Shown piece by piece: positions 8,261 to 17,009 of a stretch of 64,000 bases of DNA. Each line of letters starts with the position of its first letter. Positions within the stretch are counted from its first letter, which is position 1. Below the pieces are notes generated by a model. That model did not search any database. It saw nothing but the letters and a program-made list of their open reading frames with translations, and was not told the origin of the DNA. Origin of the DNA: Treponema sp. (GTDB taxonomy: Bacteria; Spirochaetota; Spirochaetia; Treponematales; Treponemataceae); the NCBI GenBank assembly GCA_017550685.1, contig JAFZOJ010000050.1:62001-126000 (forward strand), written 5' to 3'. A program made the translations under genes and the position numbers.

Positions 8261-9306
8261 CGCACGATTTTTCAGTAGAAGCCTGCATTTCTTTGCAGGA
8301 GCTTCCTTCTTATGATTTTATTTTTTCTCTGGCACAAAAAGCCTGTTCTGTTCTTGCCAAGGAGCCAGAATCCTATCGTCCTTTGGATTGTGTAGGGCAG
8401 CGCGGTTCTTTGCTTGAGCTTTACAATGCCGAAAACCGATGCCTTCCTGTAGTAATAATTCCGGACATTCACGCAAGACCTGATTTTATTGCAAACATTC
8501 TTGAGTGCACCATTGTACTTTCAAGGAAAAAGCTTACGGTAAGGCAGGCACTGGACCAGAAGCTTATAGATGTAATCTGCGTTGGAGATGCCGTTCATAC
8601 AGAGCTTTATTCTTCGCGCTGGAAACTCATTGCCTCGGAGTTTGAAGAAGGGGTTTGCACCGGCCACTTTATGCAGCAGGAAATGATTTTAAATCTTTCA
8701 ACCCTGTGTGCCCTTATGAGCCTTAAGATTGCGTACCCTGAAAATTTTCATTTCTTAAAAGGAAACCACGAAAACATCCTCAACTGCAGCTACGGCGGCG
8801 ACTTTGCCTTTTTCAAATTTGCAGACGAAGGAGAGATGGTAAAGAAGTTCATTCAGGAATATTATGATGAACAATTATTGATTGAACTTTCCAAATACGA
8901 AAATCTTTTACCGCTGGCGGCTTACGGCAAAAACTACGTAGTGTCTCATGCAGAACCAGCCGCTGCCTATACCCGCGAACAGCTTATAGATGCCAGGTTT
9001 GATGAAGAAGTTGTTGCAGGCCTTATCTGGACACGTAACGGTCAGGTAAAAAAATCTACTGCCGAAAGCATGCTCAAGGAGCTGCTTGGAAAAGTGAGTG
9101 CTAAAAAAGCCCTTTATTTTACGGGGCACAGACCGGTCAAGGAAAACTATGCCCTGCGCCAAAACGGCAAGCTTGTGCAGATTCACAATCCGCGCAGACA
9201 GAATATTGTTTTTGTTCAGCCGGACAAGACCTTTGACTTTGAAAAAGATATAATAAATACAAAAATAAAAAGTATAGAACAAAAGGGAGACAAAAAAGAT
9301 GAGTAA
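8257..9306 (+). CDS. PPP-family metallophosphatase (calcineurin-like)
   Basis: 349 residues with the metallophosphoesterase motifs in order: IPDIHARPD (residues 68-76), GDAVH (110-114), LKGNHEN (167-173), then a later SHAEP and TGHRP. These are the metal ligands of the PPP/calcineurin-like fold, which uses two metals for phosphoester hydrolysis. Sandwiched between an FHA protein and a Ser/Thr kinase gene with overlaps of 4 and 8 bases, it is probably the protein phosphatase that opposes the kinase. Activity on phosphoproteins rather than small substrates is inference from context. Confidence 0.8.
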   Translation: MTHDFSVEACISLQELPSYDFIFSLAQKACSVLAKEPESYRPLDCVGQRGSLLELYNAENRCLPVVIIPDIHARPDFIANILECTIVLSRKKLTVRQALDQKLIDVICVGDAVHTELYSSRWKLIASEFEEGVCTGHFMQQEMILNLSTLCALMSLKIAYPENFHFLKGNHENILNCSYGGDFAFFKFADEGEMVKKFIQEYYDEQLLIELSKYENLLPLAAYGKNYVVSHAEPAAAYTREQLIDARFDEEVVAGLIWTRNGQVKKSTAESMLKELLGKVSAKKALYFTGHRPVKENYALRQNGKLVQIHNPRRQNIVFVQPDKTFDFEKDIINTKIKSIEQKGDKKDE

Positions 9307-10936
9307 TGATTTTCCACCGATGATTGGTAAATATAAAATTGATGCACTCATTGCCAAGGGAGGCATGGGAGCTGTATACAGGGGAATTCATCCTTCCTTA
9401 AAAAGATTTGTAGTTATCAAAAAAATGACTGCACGTGGCAACTCCAAAAACGGCGAGCGCTTTATAAAGGAAGCTCAGATTCTTATGGATCTTAACTCTC
9501 CGTATATTGTTCATCTTTTTGATTATTTTACCGAAGGCGGTTACCGCTACATGGTAGAAGAGTTTGTAGACGGAATGGCTCTGGATAAGCTTTTGAAAAA
9601 GCAGACCATGCTGCCGCCTCCTATAGCCATGCTCATTCTTCAGGACGCATGCCATGCCCTCAAAACCGCTCATGCCAAAGGCATAATTCATCGCGACATA
9701 AAGCCCGGCAACATCCTCATTTCAAAACGCGGAGAAATCAAGCTTGCAGATTTTGGAATTGCCAGTGATTCTGCCGACAGGGAGGAGGGCATAACAGTTT
9801 CGGGTACAAGCCTTGGAACTCCGGCCTACATGCCGCCTGAACAGTTTGAAGACAGTGCCAAGGTAGACAAGCGAGCCGACATTTATTCTCTTGGAATTAT
9901 GCTTTACGAAATGCTTACAGGTACCAAGCCGTATCCAAGCGAATTCAATATGGAAACCTTTAAGATTGTAAAACGCGGACGCTACATAAGGCCAAGACGC
10001 ATAGATAAAAAAATACCTAAGGAGCTGGCCGTACTCATCCACAGAATGATTCGCCCTAATCCAAAAAAGCGAATCCAGACAATTGACGGCGTATTAAAGT
10101 ATGCCAAAAAATACATGCGTCATTTTGATGTTCATATTCTAAGGGTACATCTTGCAAGGTCTGTCATTCTTGAAAAGCAGGCATATCCGTTCCCATTCTT
10201 TAATCCAAAGGACAAGGTTGCCCGCATTATCAGAAAAACAGTTTTCTGGACTGCCGCCGCTGCTGCCGCCCTTATCCTGTGCTGGAAAGCTGGCTTGTTC
10301 CACAGGACAATTTTAAAAGGAATATATACTCCGGTTGTAATACATATGGAAATGCCTCGTTCGCTGTCTGCAGACCTTGACCTGCCTGTAAAAGCGTTCT
10401 TTTTTGAAAACGACGGAAAAGAAATTCCTGAAATTAAAAAGGCACGCCGCATTTTTGAAGTACAGGGTTCGCGTCCGTTGGAAAAGCTTTTTACGTTTCA
10501 AACAACTGTAGAGGTTGTACGCCTTGCTTCCAAAAATAAGGTTTATGATATTTCTCCGGTTTATCTTAAGGACGGAAACTATCGCGTAAAGGTTGCCGCA
10601 GGTCCTTATGTGTGGTGGAAATCGTTCAGCGTAGACGGCAAGAGTGTAGTGCTTGAATGTGACTTTTTGAAAAACATGTCGCGCGAGCTTTTGATTTCTT
10701 CTTATGTTTACGATGCCGTATCGGGCAAGAATATTACTGACAAGGCTCAGGTTCAGGTTTATTACAAAAACAACTGGAAGGCCATAAAAGATATTCCGGC
10801 CGAAGACTTAAAATCAGGCGCAGTGTGGAAGGTTAAAGTTTCGTGCAAGGACTACGAAGATGAAATATTCTCGCTGTTGATAGACTGGTATCAGGACCGG
10901 CTGTTTATTAGCTCAGAGCTAAAACCAAAGAAGTAG
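9299..10936 (+). CDS. Transmembrane serine/threonine protein kinase
   Basis: 545 residues. A Hanks-type kinase domain spans about 10-275: glycine loop AKGGMGAVYRG (19-29), catalytic Lys in VVIKK (Lys41), HRDIKPGN (131-138), DFG (151-153), and the activation-loop end GTPAYMPPEQF. One TM helix (about 315-334) follows, then a roughly 210-residue extracytoplasmic domain of no recognised type. It should phosphorylate Ser/Thr of cytoplasmic proteins in response to an outside signal. The start overlaps the phosphatase gene by 8 bases and has AGGGAGA upstream. With the FHA protein and phosphatase it forms a writer/eraser/reader set. Confidence 0.93.
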   Translation: MSNDFPPMIGKYKIDALIAKGGMGAVYRGIHPSLKRFVVIKKMTARGNSKNGERFIKEAQILMDLNSPYIVHLFDYFTEGGYRYMVEEFVDGMALDKLLKKQTMLPPPIAMLILQDACHALKTAHAKGIIHRDIKPGNILISKRGEIKLADFGIASDSADREEGITVSGTSLGTPAYMPPEQFEDSAKVDKRADIYSLGIMLYEMLTGTKPYPSEFNMETFKIVKRGRYIRPRRIDKKIPKELAVLIHRMIRPNPKKRIQTIDGVLKYAKKYMRHFDVHILRVHLARSVILEKQAYPFPFFNPKDKVARIIRKTVFWTAAAAAALILCWKAGLFHRTILKGIYTPVVIHMEMPRSLSADLDLPVKAFFFENDGKEIPEIKKARRIFEVQGSRPLEKLFTFQTTVEVVRLASKNKVYDISPVYLKDGNYRVKVAAGPYVWWKSFSVDGKSVVLECDFLKNMSRELLISSYVYDAVSGKNITDKAQVQVYYKNNWKAIKDIPAEDLKSGAVWKVKVSCKDYEDEIFSLLIDWYQDRLFISSELKPKK

Positions 10937-10955
10937 CGTCACCCCGAGGAGCAAT

Positions 10956-11597
10956 ATGAACCCAAAGGCAATAATCTTTGACATGGACGGGGTAATTTTA
11001 GACTCCGAAACTATAAGCGACAAAACCTGGGCAATTACCCAAAAGGAAATGGGAGTTCAAACAGACCAGGATTATCTTAACATGTGCCGCGGAACAAATC
11101 ACAACGATACGCTGCAAATATTGCGTCAGGTTTTCGGCCCGGACTTTGATGCACAGAAATTTCTGGACCGCAGCATAGAGCTTTTTCACCAGATAGAAAA
11201 TACAGAAGGTATTCCGCTCATGCCTTATGTCCGCGAAACACTTGAATATCTGGCACCACGCTATACACTTGCGCTGGCATCTTCTACCTCCGGACCTGCT
11301 GTAAAACGTCAGCTTACAAATGCCGGAGTGATTGATTTTTTTAAAACCCGTACGACAGGGGAGCAGGTTGTTCACAGCAAGCCTGATCCTGAGATTTATC
11401 TTATGGCCTGCCGTTCGCTTGGACTGGAACCTGCGGAGTGTGTTGCGGTAGAAGACAGCCCTAATGGGATTCGCAGTGCTCATGCGGCGGGTATACCGGT
11501 GATTATGGTGCCGGATAAGATTGAGCCGACTCCCGAGCTGGAGTCTCTTTGCTGGAAGATCTGTCCTTCGCTAAAAACCCTTGCAGAGTTTCTGTAG
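10956..11597 (+). CDS. HAD-superfamily phosphatase / beta-phosphoglucomutase-like
   Basis: A 213-residue HAD subfamily IA protein. Motif I is DMDGVILDSE near the N-terminus with the nucleophilic Asp. Motif II is ASSTSG, motif III is HSKPDPEIYL, and motif IV is VAVEDSPNGIRSA. A helical cap follows motif I. Such proteins act on phosphosugars or related small phosphates, and the substrate here cannot be named. GAGGAG precedes the ATG by 6 bases. It lies 19 bases after the kinase gene and 32 before the topoisomerase gene, so it is probably in the same operon without a clear functional link. Confidence 0.85.
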   Translation: MNPKAIIFDMDGVILDSETISDKTWAITQKEMGVQTDQDYLNMCRGTNHNDTLQILRQVFGPDFDAQKFLDRSIELFHQIENTEGIPLMPYVRETLEYLAPRYTLALASSTSGPAVKRQLTNAGVIDFFKTRTTGEQVVHSKPDPEIYLMACRSLGLEPAECVAVEDSPNGIRSAHAAGIPVIMVPDKIEPTPELESLCWKICPSLKTLAEFL

Positions 11598-11629
11598 TTC
11601 ATTTATAATTAAAAATTGGGAAGGGAAAA

Positions 11630-13540
11630 ATGGCATACGTAAAAAACCTATTCGATTCAAACTTTATTCAGTACGCAAGTTACGTTATCCGTGACCGTGC
11701 AATTCCGGAAATTACAGACGGACTCAAACCTGTTCAGCGACGCATTATTCATACGCTTTTAAAAACCGATGACGGACGCTTTACCAAGGTTGCCAATGTC
11801 TGCGGAAAGGTAATGGCTTATCATCCGCACGGAGATGCTTCTATTTATACTGCACTTGTAAACCTTGCAAACAAGGAACTTTTTATCGACAAGCAGGGAA
11901 ACTTTGGTAACATGTATACCGGAGATTCAGCATCTGCTCCCCGATACATTGAATGCCGTCTGCGCCCTATAACAAAAGACATCTTAAATACAAACCCAAA
12001 AATCACACAGTATGTAGATACTTATGACAGCCGCGATACAGAACCTGTAGCATTTCAGGCCAAGCTTCCGCTCGTACTCATCATGGGTGCCGAAGGTATT
12101 GCCGTTGGTATGAGTACCAAAATCCTGAGCCACAATATTCACGAGGTTATCGAAGCAGAACGTAAATGCCTGCGCGGCGAAAAGTTCCAGCTTTTCCCAG
12201 ATTTTCCTACAGGTGGTCTGATTGATGTTTCGGGCTACGAGGATGGTCTTGGAAAAATTGTTACCCGTGCCAAGATGGACACAAGCGATGACAAAAAGAT
12301 TGTAATCACCGAGCTTCCTTATGGTTCAACTACAGAAAGCCTTTGTAACTCAATCGAAAAAGCCGTAAAGAATGGAAAAATTAAGGCTGCTTCAATTCAG
12401 GATTATACTTCTGACAAAGTAAATATCGAAATCAAACTCCAGCGCGGAGTTTATACAAAAGATGTTGTAGATGCACTTTATGCATTTACAGACTGCGAAC
12501 AGACAATCTACTGCAACCTTCTTGTAATCAAGGATAACATGCCTGTTCAGATGACCTGTACTCAGGTTATTCAGTATCATTCAAAGCAGCTGGTAGGAAT
12601 TTTAAAGCAGGAGCTTGAGCTTGAAAAAGCAGCCCTCCTTGAAAAGCTCCACCTTCGTACACTTGAACGAATCTTTGTAGAAGAGCGCATTTACAAAAAG
12701 ATTGAAAACCAGAAAACAGAAGAGGGTGTAATCAAGGCTGTTATGGACGGCTTTAAGCCATTTAAGGCAGAGCTTATCCGCCCGATTACAGTTGATGATG
12801 TTGATCACCTGCTCAAAATCCCAATCCGCAGAATCTCTCTTTATGATATGAACAAGAACAAGCAGGAAGTTCAGGCAATCAACGACCGCATCAAGGAAAT
12901 TAACCGCCTGCTCAAGCATCTTGTAGATTATGCAATTTCATGGCTGGACGGAATTGAAGCTAAGCTTTCAGAAAGCGTAACAGCCCGCCGTACAAAAATT
13001 ACAAATATCAATACTGTCGATGTTAAGGCAGTTTCCAAGCGAGACAAGCCTCTGCGCTATGATGAAAAATCTGGAAATCTTGGAACCGAGGTTAGCGGTG
13101 GAGAAGAAGTTCTTAAGGTTACACCGTTTGATAAGGTTCTTTATGTCCGCAAGAGCGGTATTTATTCTGTTTCCGAATGTCCTAAAAAAATATTCGTTGG
13201 ACCGGAAATGCGCTACTGTGGTCTTGCCGACAAAGAAAGTCTATCCAAGGTATTGTTCACAATCCTTTACCGCGACCCTGCAACACAGTACGTTTACATC
13301 AAGCGCTGTAAGATTGCAGGCTACATCATGAACCGCGACTACTTCTTTGCACCGGACGGAATGGAAGTACTCCATGTAGATACACGTAAGACCTTTGAGT
13401 TCAAGCTTAACTATGTACCAAAGGGCCGCATTAAAAAGCTCACCGAAACCTTTAAGGCAGGCAGCTATGAGGAAAAGTCTCTCAAAGCCAAAGGTGTCCG
13501 CGTAGCGTCTAAAGAAGTAAAGGATATTGTTGTTTTGTAA
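11630..13540 (+). CDS. parC: DNA topoisomerase IV subunit A (ParC-like), short C-terminus
   Basis: Type IIA topoisomerase DNA-breakage/reunion subunit, 636 residues. The N-terminus has IRDRAIPEITDGLKPVQRR and the GDASIYTAL block. The active-site Tyr lies in SAPRYIECRL. The winged-helix, tower and coiled-coil regions run to about residue 500. Only about 130 residues follow, too few for a full six-bladed beta-pinwheel, and no GyrA-box is visible. It is therefore ParC-like rather than GyrA, with a reduced C-terminal domain. No parE partner is in the window. AAGGG lies just before the ATG. Confidence 0.85.
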   Translation: MAYVKNLFDSNFIQYASYVIRDRAIPEITDGLKPVQRRIIHTLLKTDDGRFTKVANVCGKVMAYHPHGDASIYTALVNLANKELFIDKQGNFGNMYTGDSASAPRYIECRLRPITKDILNTNPKITQYVDTYDSRDTEPVAFQAKLPLVLIMGAEGIAVGMSTKILSHNIHEVIEAERKCLRGEKFQLFPDFPTGGLIDVSGYEDGLGKIVTRAKMDTSDDKKIVITELPYGSTTESLCNSIEKAVKNGKIKAASIQDYTSDKVNIEIKLQRGVYTKDVVDALYAFTDCEQTIYCNLLVIKDNMPVQMTCTQVIQYHSKQLVGILKQELELEKAALLEKLHLRTLERIFVEERIYKKIENQKTEEGVIKAVMDGFKPFKAELIRPITVDDVDHLLKIPIRRISLYDMNKNKQEVQAINDRIKEINRLLKHLVDYAISWLDGIEAKLSESVTARRTKITNINTVDVKAVSKRDKPLRYDEKSGNLGTEVSGGEEVLKVTPFDKVLYVRKSGIYSVSECPKKIFVGPEMRYCGLADKESLSKVLFTILYRDPATQYVYIKRCKIAGYIMNRDYFFAPDGMEVLHVDTRKTFEFKLNYVPKGRIKKLTETFKAGSYEEKSLKAKGVRVASKEVKDIVVL

Positions 13541-13564
13541 TACGGGGTCCCTTAAAGAATACGT

Positions 13565-13588
13565 GGTCCCTGAGGCTCTCGAAGGGCC
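13565..13588 (+). repeat. Family A palindromic repeat between parC and yigZ
   Basis: GGTCCCTGAGGCT followed by CTCGAAGGGCC. A 10-base direct repeat CCCTTAAAGA lies at 13549-13558 and 13587-13596, bracketing the element and resembling a duplicated insertion site. Confidence 0.85.
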
Positions 13589-13603
13589 CTTAAAGATTAA
13601 TTT

Positions 13604-14218
13604 ATGGACTGTCTAAAATCACCTTGTGAATTTGAAGAAACAATAAAAGGCTCTCGTTTCCTTACTGAACTCTTTGTGTGTGACTCACAGTCCATGGCCC
13701 GCGACCTGGTCAAATCTCAGAAAACAAAATATGCCGACGCAACCCATGTAGTCCACGCCTTTGTAATTGGCAGCGGTGCAGAGGTGCTTGGCATGAGCGA
13801 TGACGGAGAACCAAGCGGAACCGCAGGCCGCCCGTGTCTGGATGTCCTTAAAGGCCGCGGCTGTACAAATACACTGGTTACTGTAACCCGCTGGTTTGGC
13901 GGAACCTTGCTTGGAACCGGTGGTCTTGTAAAAGCCTATTCAGGCGGAGTAAAGCAGGTAATCCAGAAGGCCGACTCCCTTAGCCTTTTTGAAGAACTTG
14001 TAGAAAAAACAGATTTTTCTTTTGCTGCAGATTATTCACTTTATAAATTAATCAAACTCAATCTTGAACAGTTCAACCTTTACGATGTAAAAGAAGAATT
14101 TGCAGAGTCAGTGCAGGTGAGTGGAAAAATAAGGGCAGATCAGTACGAAACGTTTGCGGCAAAGTTGTTGGACTTGAGTAATGGAAAAGTTAGATTGCCG
14201 GGTCAAGCCCGGCAATGA
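13604..14218 (+). CDS. yigZ: YigZ / IMPACT family protein (UPF0029)
   Basis: 204 residues with the IMPACT signature: YADATHVVHAFVIG, then MSDDGEPSGTAGRPCLDVL, then VTRWFGGTLLGTGGLVKAYS. Bacterial YigZ proteins share an N-terminal IMPACT domain and a small C-terminal ferredoxin-like domain, and their role is thought to touch translation, but no reaction is established. The last eight codons (RLPGQARQ) and the stop are supplied by a family B palindromic repeat at 14193-14220, so the natural C-terminus has been replaced or extended by the element. No clear ribosome binding site is seen. Confidence 0.88.
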   Translation: MDCLKSPCEFEETIKGSRFLTELFVCDSQSMARDLVKSQKTKYADATHVVHAFVIGSGAEVLGMSDDGEPSGTAGRPCLDVLKGRGCTNTLVTVTRWFGGTLLGTGGLVKAYSGGVKQVIQKADSLSLFEELVEKTDFSFAADYSLYKLIKLNLEQFNLYDVKEEFAESVQVSGKIRADQYETFAAKLLDLSNGKVRLPGQARQ

Positions 14219-14220
14219 CA
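14193..14220 (+). repeat. Family B palindromic repeat forming the yigZ 3' end
   Basis: GATTGCCGGGTCAAG followed by CCCGGCAATGACA, 28 bases. The stem is ATTGCCGGG/CCCGGCAAT. The yigZ stop codon TGA lies inside its ATGACA end. Confidence 0.9.
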
Positions 14221-14230
14221 CCGCTTTATC

Positions 14231-14257
14231 ATTATCCGATTTGATCCGGCAATGACA
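14231..14257 (+). repeat. Degenerate family B repeat
   Basis: ATTATCCGATTTGATC followed by CGGCAATGACA. It matches the second half of family B but the left arm is mutated. The phrase GGCAATGACACCGCTTTAT occurs here and also right after the preceding B copy, so this part looks like a local duplication. Confidence 0.6.
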
Positions 14258-14262
14258 CCGCT

Positions 14263-15276
14263 TTATAATCTTTTTACTGAATCCCTCACAACAATCTTTC
14301 CTGTTGCAAGGTGTCGGCCTTTAATATACGGTCTGCCTGTAATCTTATTGATAATAAGTTCTGCGGCCATGGAACAAAGAGTCTGCGGTTCAACACCAAT
14401 TGTTGTAAGCGGAACAGTTTTTTCTTCTTCAGAAAGAAAGTTATCATAACCGGTTACCGAAACATCTTCTGGAACCTTGTAGCCTTCTTCATTCAGCTGC
14501 TGGATAAGCTTGGAGGCTGTAAGGTCGCTGTTGCAAACAAAGGCCCCAGGCATTTCTGCTTTGGATGGCAGCTGCATTTTTACAAGCAGTCCTGTCTGGT
14601 CGCGGTCTGCAATAATCTTATCAAAATCTGCCGCAAGACCGTTTTCGTACATTGCCTTTTGAAAGCCCATAAATCTGTCGCGGATAGAAGTAGTTGCTTC
14701 AAAGTTACCGACAAACCGGATCTTCTTATGTCCCTGACTAATCAGATAAGAAGTAATTCTGTATGAATTAAAAAAGTCATCGTTTACTACGCAGTCAAAA
14801 TCAGGATTAGAAGTATAAAAATCCATGAGGATAAAGTTATAGTAAACCTGATTAATTTTGTCCATGTATTGTGAGCTTGTCTGCCCAAGGAAGATAACGC
14901 CGTCAACCTTTTTTTCAGAAATTACGCGGGGCAGGGTACAGGCTTTTTCATCTTCTTCGGAGAGGAGCTCCATCATGCAAAAATAATTCTGTTTTAAAAG
15001 TGCCGTAGAAAGATGATTAAAAAGATACCAGTAAAAAGAAAAATTTGGAGAAAAGAAACGCGAAGGAATTACAATGCCGATATTGCCCGTGTTCCCCTGC
15101 AAATCAGAAGGAGTTTTTACAGGCTTGTAGCCCATTTCCTGTGCAAGTTTTTTAATCTGAATGCGAAGGTCTTCGCCAACGCCTTCCTTTTCTGCAAGTG
15201 CTTTGGAAACCGTTACAGTGCTGATGTTTAATCGCTGTGCAATGTCCGAAAGCCGTACCTGTTTTTTTTGTTTCAT
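14263..15276 (-). CDS. LacI-family transcriptional regulator
   Basis: 337 residues. The N-terminal helix-turn-helix reads VRLSDIAQRLNISTVTVSKAL (residues 7-27), followed by a hinge helix and a periplasmic-binding-protein-like effector domain (about 60-335) with the usual GVIFLG and VTGYDNFLSE segments. LacI proteins normally repress sugar-use genes and respond to a sugar ligand. The target is unknown. The nearest divergent gene encodes a SpoIIE-type phosphatase, and a sugar cluster lies about 45 kb away. An ATTTAAGTAAA stretch in its own promoter region resembles the palindrome upstream of the GH130 gene. The start is predicted leaderless. Confidence 0.92.
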   Translation of the reverse strand: MKQKKQVRLSDIAQRLNISTVTVSKALAEKEGVGEDLRIQIKKLAQEMGYKPVKTPSDLQGNTGNIGIVIPSRFFSPNFSFYWYLFNHLSTALLKQNYFCMMELLSEEDEKACTLPRVISEKKVDGVIFLGQTSSQYMDKINQVYYNFILMDFYTSNPDFDCVVNDDFFNSYRITSYLISQGHKKIRFVGNFEATTSIRDRFMGFQKAMYENGLAADFDKIIADRDQTGLLVKMQLPSKAEMPGAFVCNSDLTASKLIQQLNEEGYKVPEDVSVTGYDNFLSEEEKTVPLTTIGVEPQTLCSMAAELIINKITGRPYIKGRHLATGKIVVRDSVKRL

Positions 15277-15282
15277 AAATTA

Positions 15283-15311
15283 ATTTTAATGTAATTTAAG
15301 TAAAAAAACAA
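15283..15311 (-). promoter_or_regulatory. Promoter of the LacI-type regulator, predicted leaderless
   Basis: Minus strand: TTGTTT (15311-15306), 17-base spacer, TAAAAT (15288-15283), 6 bases to the ATG at 15276. Confidence 0.5.
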
Positions 15312-15348
15312 TTATTCGCACAATTTAATAAAAAAAATATTTTGGCAA

Positions 15349-15377
15349 GTGACCCATAATAAATTGTGTGCTACAAT
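15349..15377 (+). promoter_or_regulatory. Promoter of the SpoIIE-type phosphatase, predicted leaderless
   Basis: GTGACC (15349-15354), 17-base spacer, TACAAT (15372-15377), 6 bases to ATG at 15384. This favours ATG 15384 over the GTG at 15366, which would fall upstream of the transcription start. Confidence 0.5.
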
Positions 15378-15383
15378 ATTGAT

Positions 15384-16979
15384 ATGAGACGAAAGCTTCC
15401 GGTCCTTACAAAGAAAATTATCTTTAATATTGTAATTGCAGGTTTTATTCTGTGCACCCTCATTTTTCTTGCAGGCTTTGCCGCTTATTCAAGGCAGTTC
15501 CGTACCACTTATGATAAGAATATCCGTTCAGTTGCCGCAACTGTTGTGGAATGCCTTAATCCCGATTCGTTTCAGACATATCTGGAGACCAAAACTCCTG
15601 ATGCTGACTATGAAAGAATAAATGATATACTCCAGTATTTTATAGAACAGTTTGATTTAAACCTTATTTATGTTTCCAGTGTTGAGCCGCCTGATTACAA
15701 ACGAATTACCTATATTTATAATCCTGTAAAAAAAGGCGGAAAGCATTCTCCGTTCCCGCTGGGCTTTTACGAAGAGTATGAGGAGCCCGATTATAATTCT
15801 TCGGCAAAAAAGGTTTTTGAAAACGGAGAAACTGTTGTACGCCACACCCTCAAAACCAGAAGTGGTTCTCATATTACTGCAATGCTTCCTGTACGCAACT
15901 CGCAGGGAAAAATTATTGCAGTGCTTGGCGCCCAAAAGGATATTCAGGAATTTGTTTCGGCAAGACACAAGTATATTAATGCCGTAATTCTTGTAGAGTT
16001 TATTTTTGCAATCCTTTTTATAATTTTCTTCTCAGGCTTTTTCAATCTTCATTTTATAAAACCGGTTGTTACAATTACCCGCGAAACAGATCACTTTGCT
16101 TCTTATGGCGGAGAACCTTCCGAAGAGCTTATGAAGATTCATCCTAAGGATGAATTAGGTGTTCTTGCGCATTCAGTCCACCAGATGGAATGTGACGTAA
16201 ACCGTAATATCAAGCAGATTACCCAGATGACGCTTGAACAGCAAAGGCTTGCAACAGAGCTGGACCTTGCAACAAAAATCCAGCGCGGTGTACTTCCCAA
16301 AGGTTATCCTGCTTTTCCTGACTGCAAGGCCTTTGATCTTTTTGCTTCTATGGATCCTGCAAAAGAGGTTGGGGGAGACCTGTACGATTACCATATGCTC
16401 GACGACGACCACCTTATGATTACAGTCGGCGATGTAAGCGGTAAAGGAATTCCTGCTGCTTTGTTTATGATGATTGTAAAAACCCTGCTTGCAACTCATG
16501 CTAAACAGGGACTGTCTCCTGCAAAAATATTTGAAAACACAAACAGCCAGCTTTGCAAAAATAATGTAATGGATATGTTTGTAACCTGCTGGCTAGGAAT
16601 TATAACTCTGAGTACAAAGGAACTTTGCTATGTAAATGCAGGTCATCCTTTCCCCGTTATTTTACGTAACGGTTCTGCAAACTTTATAGATTCCAAACCA
16701 AACCTTATGCTTGCCGGTATGGATGGTATTCCGTATCAGGAATACAAGATTAAGCTGCAACAAGGCGACAGTCTTTTGGTTTATACCGACGGCGTAACCG
16801 AAGCCACAGACAAAAACGAACAGCTTTTCGGTGAACCTCGCCTTTTAGAAGCCTTAAGAAATTGTGATGATCTGGACGCACCGCTGTTAATAAAAAAAGT
16901 CCGCGCCACAATCAATCTGTTTGTTGGTGACGCGGAACAATTCGACGACATTACTATGCTAGCGTTAAAGCTGGTATGA
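15384..16979 (+). CDS. Membrane sensor with HAMP and SpoIIE-type PP2C phosphatase domain
   Basis: About 531 residues. A first TM helix near the N-terminus (IVIAGFILCTLIFLAGFAAY) is followed by a roughly 150-residue periplasmic sensor region, a second TM helix (AVILVEFIFAILFIIFFSGF), a HAMP linker, a short coiled coil, and a PPM/SpoIIE phosphatase domain (about 295-530). Metal-ligand motifs are visible: EVGGDLYDY, VGDVSGKGIPAALFM, VNAGHPFP, YTDGVTEA and DDITMLALK. In known systems these enzymes dephosphorylate anti-anti-sigma factors or similar proteins. No such partner gene is in the window. The ATG at 15384 is preferred because its -10 box ends 6 bases upstream. Confidence 0.9.
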   Translation: MRRKLPVLTKKIIFNIVIAGFILCTLIFLAGFAAYSRQFRTTYDKNIRSVAATVVECLNPDSFQTYLETKTPDADYERINDILQYFIEQFDLNLIYVSSVEPPDYKRITYIYNPVKKGGKHSPFPLGFYEEYEEPDYNSSAKKVFENGETVVRHTLKTRSGSHITAMLPVRNSQGKIIAVLGAQKDIQEFVSARHKYINAVILVEFIFAILFIIFFSGFFNLHFIKPVVTITRETDHFASYGGEPSEELMKIHPKDELGVLAHSVHQMECDVNRNIKQITQMTLEQQRLATELDLATKIQRGVLPKGYPAFPDCKAFDLFASMDPAKEVGGDLYDYHMLDDDHLMITVGDVSGKGIPAALFMMIVKTLLATHAKQGLSPAKIFENTNSQLCKNNVMDMFVTCWLGIITLSTKELCYVNAGHPFPVILRNGSANFIDSKPNLMLAGMDGIPYQEYKIKLQQGDSLLVYTDGVTEATDKNEQLFGEPRLLEALRNCDDLDAPLLIKKVRATINLFVGDAEQFDDITMLALKLV

Positions 16980-17008
16980 TGTCATTGTCGGGTTTGACCC
17001 GACAATCT
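16980..17008 (-). repeat. Family B palindromic repeat between convergent genes
   Basis: TGTCATTGTCGGGTTTG followed by ACCCGACAATCT. A 10-bp stem ATTGTCGGGT/ACCCGACAAT with a 3-base loop fills nearly the whole gap between the SpoIIE-type phosphatase gene and glyA, followed by CTTATTTT. It may terminate both transcripts. Confidence 0.88.
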
Positions 17009-17009
17009 C

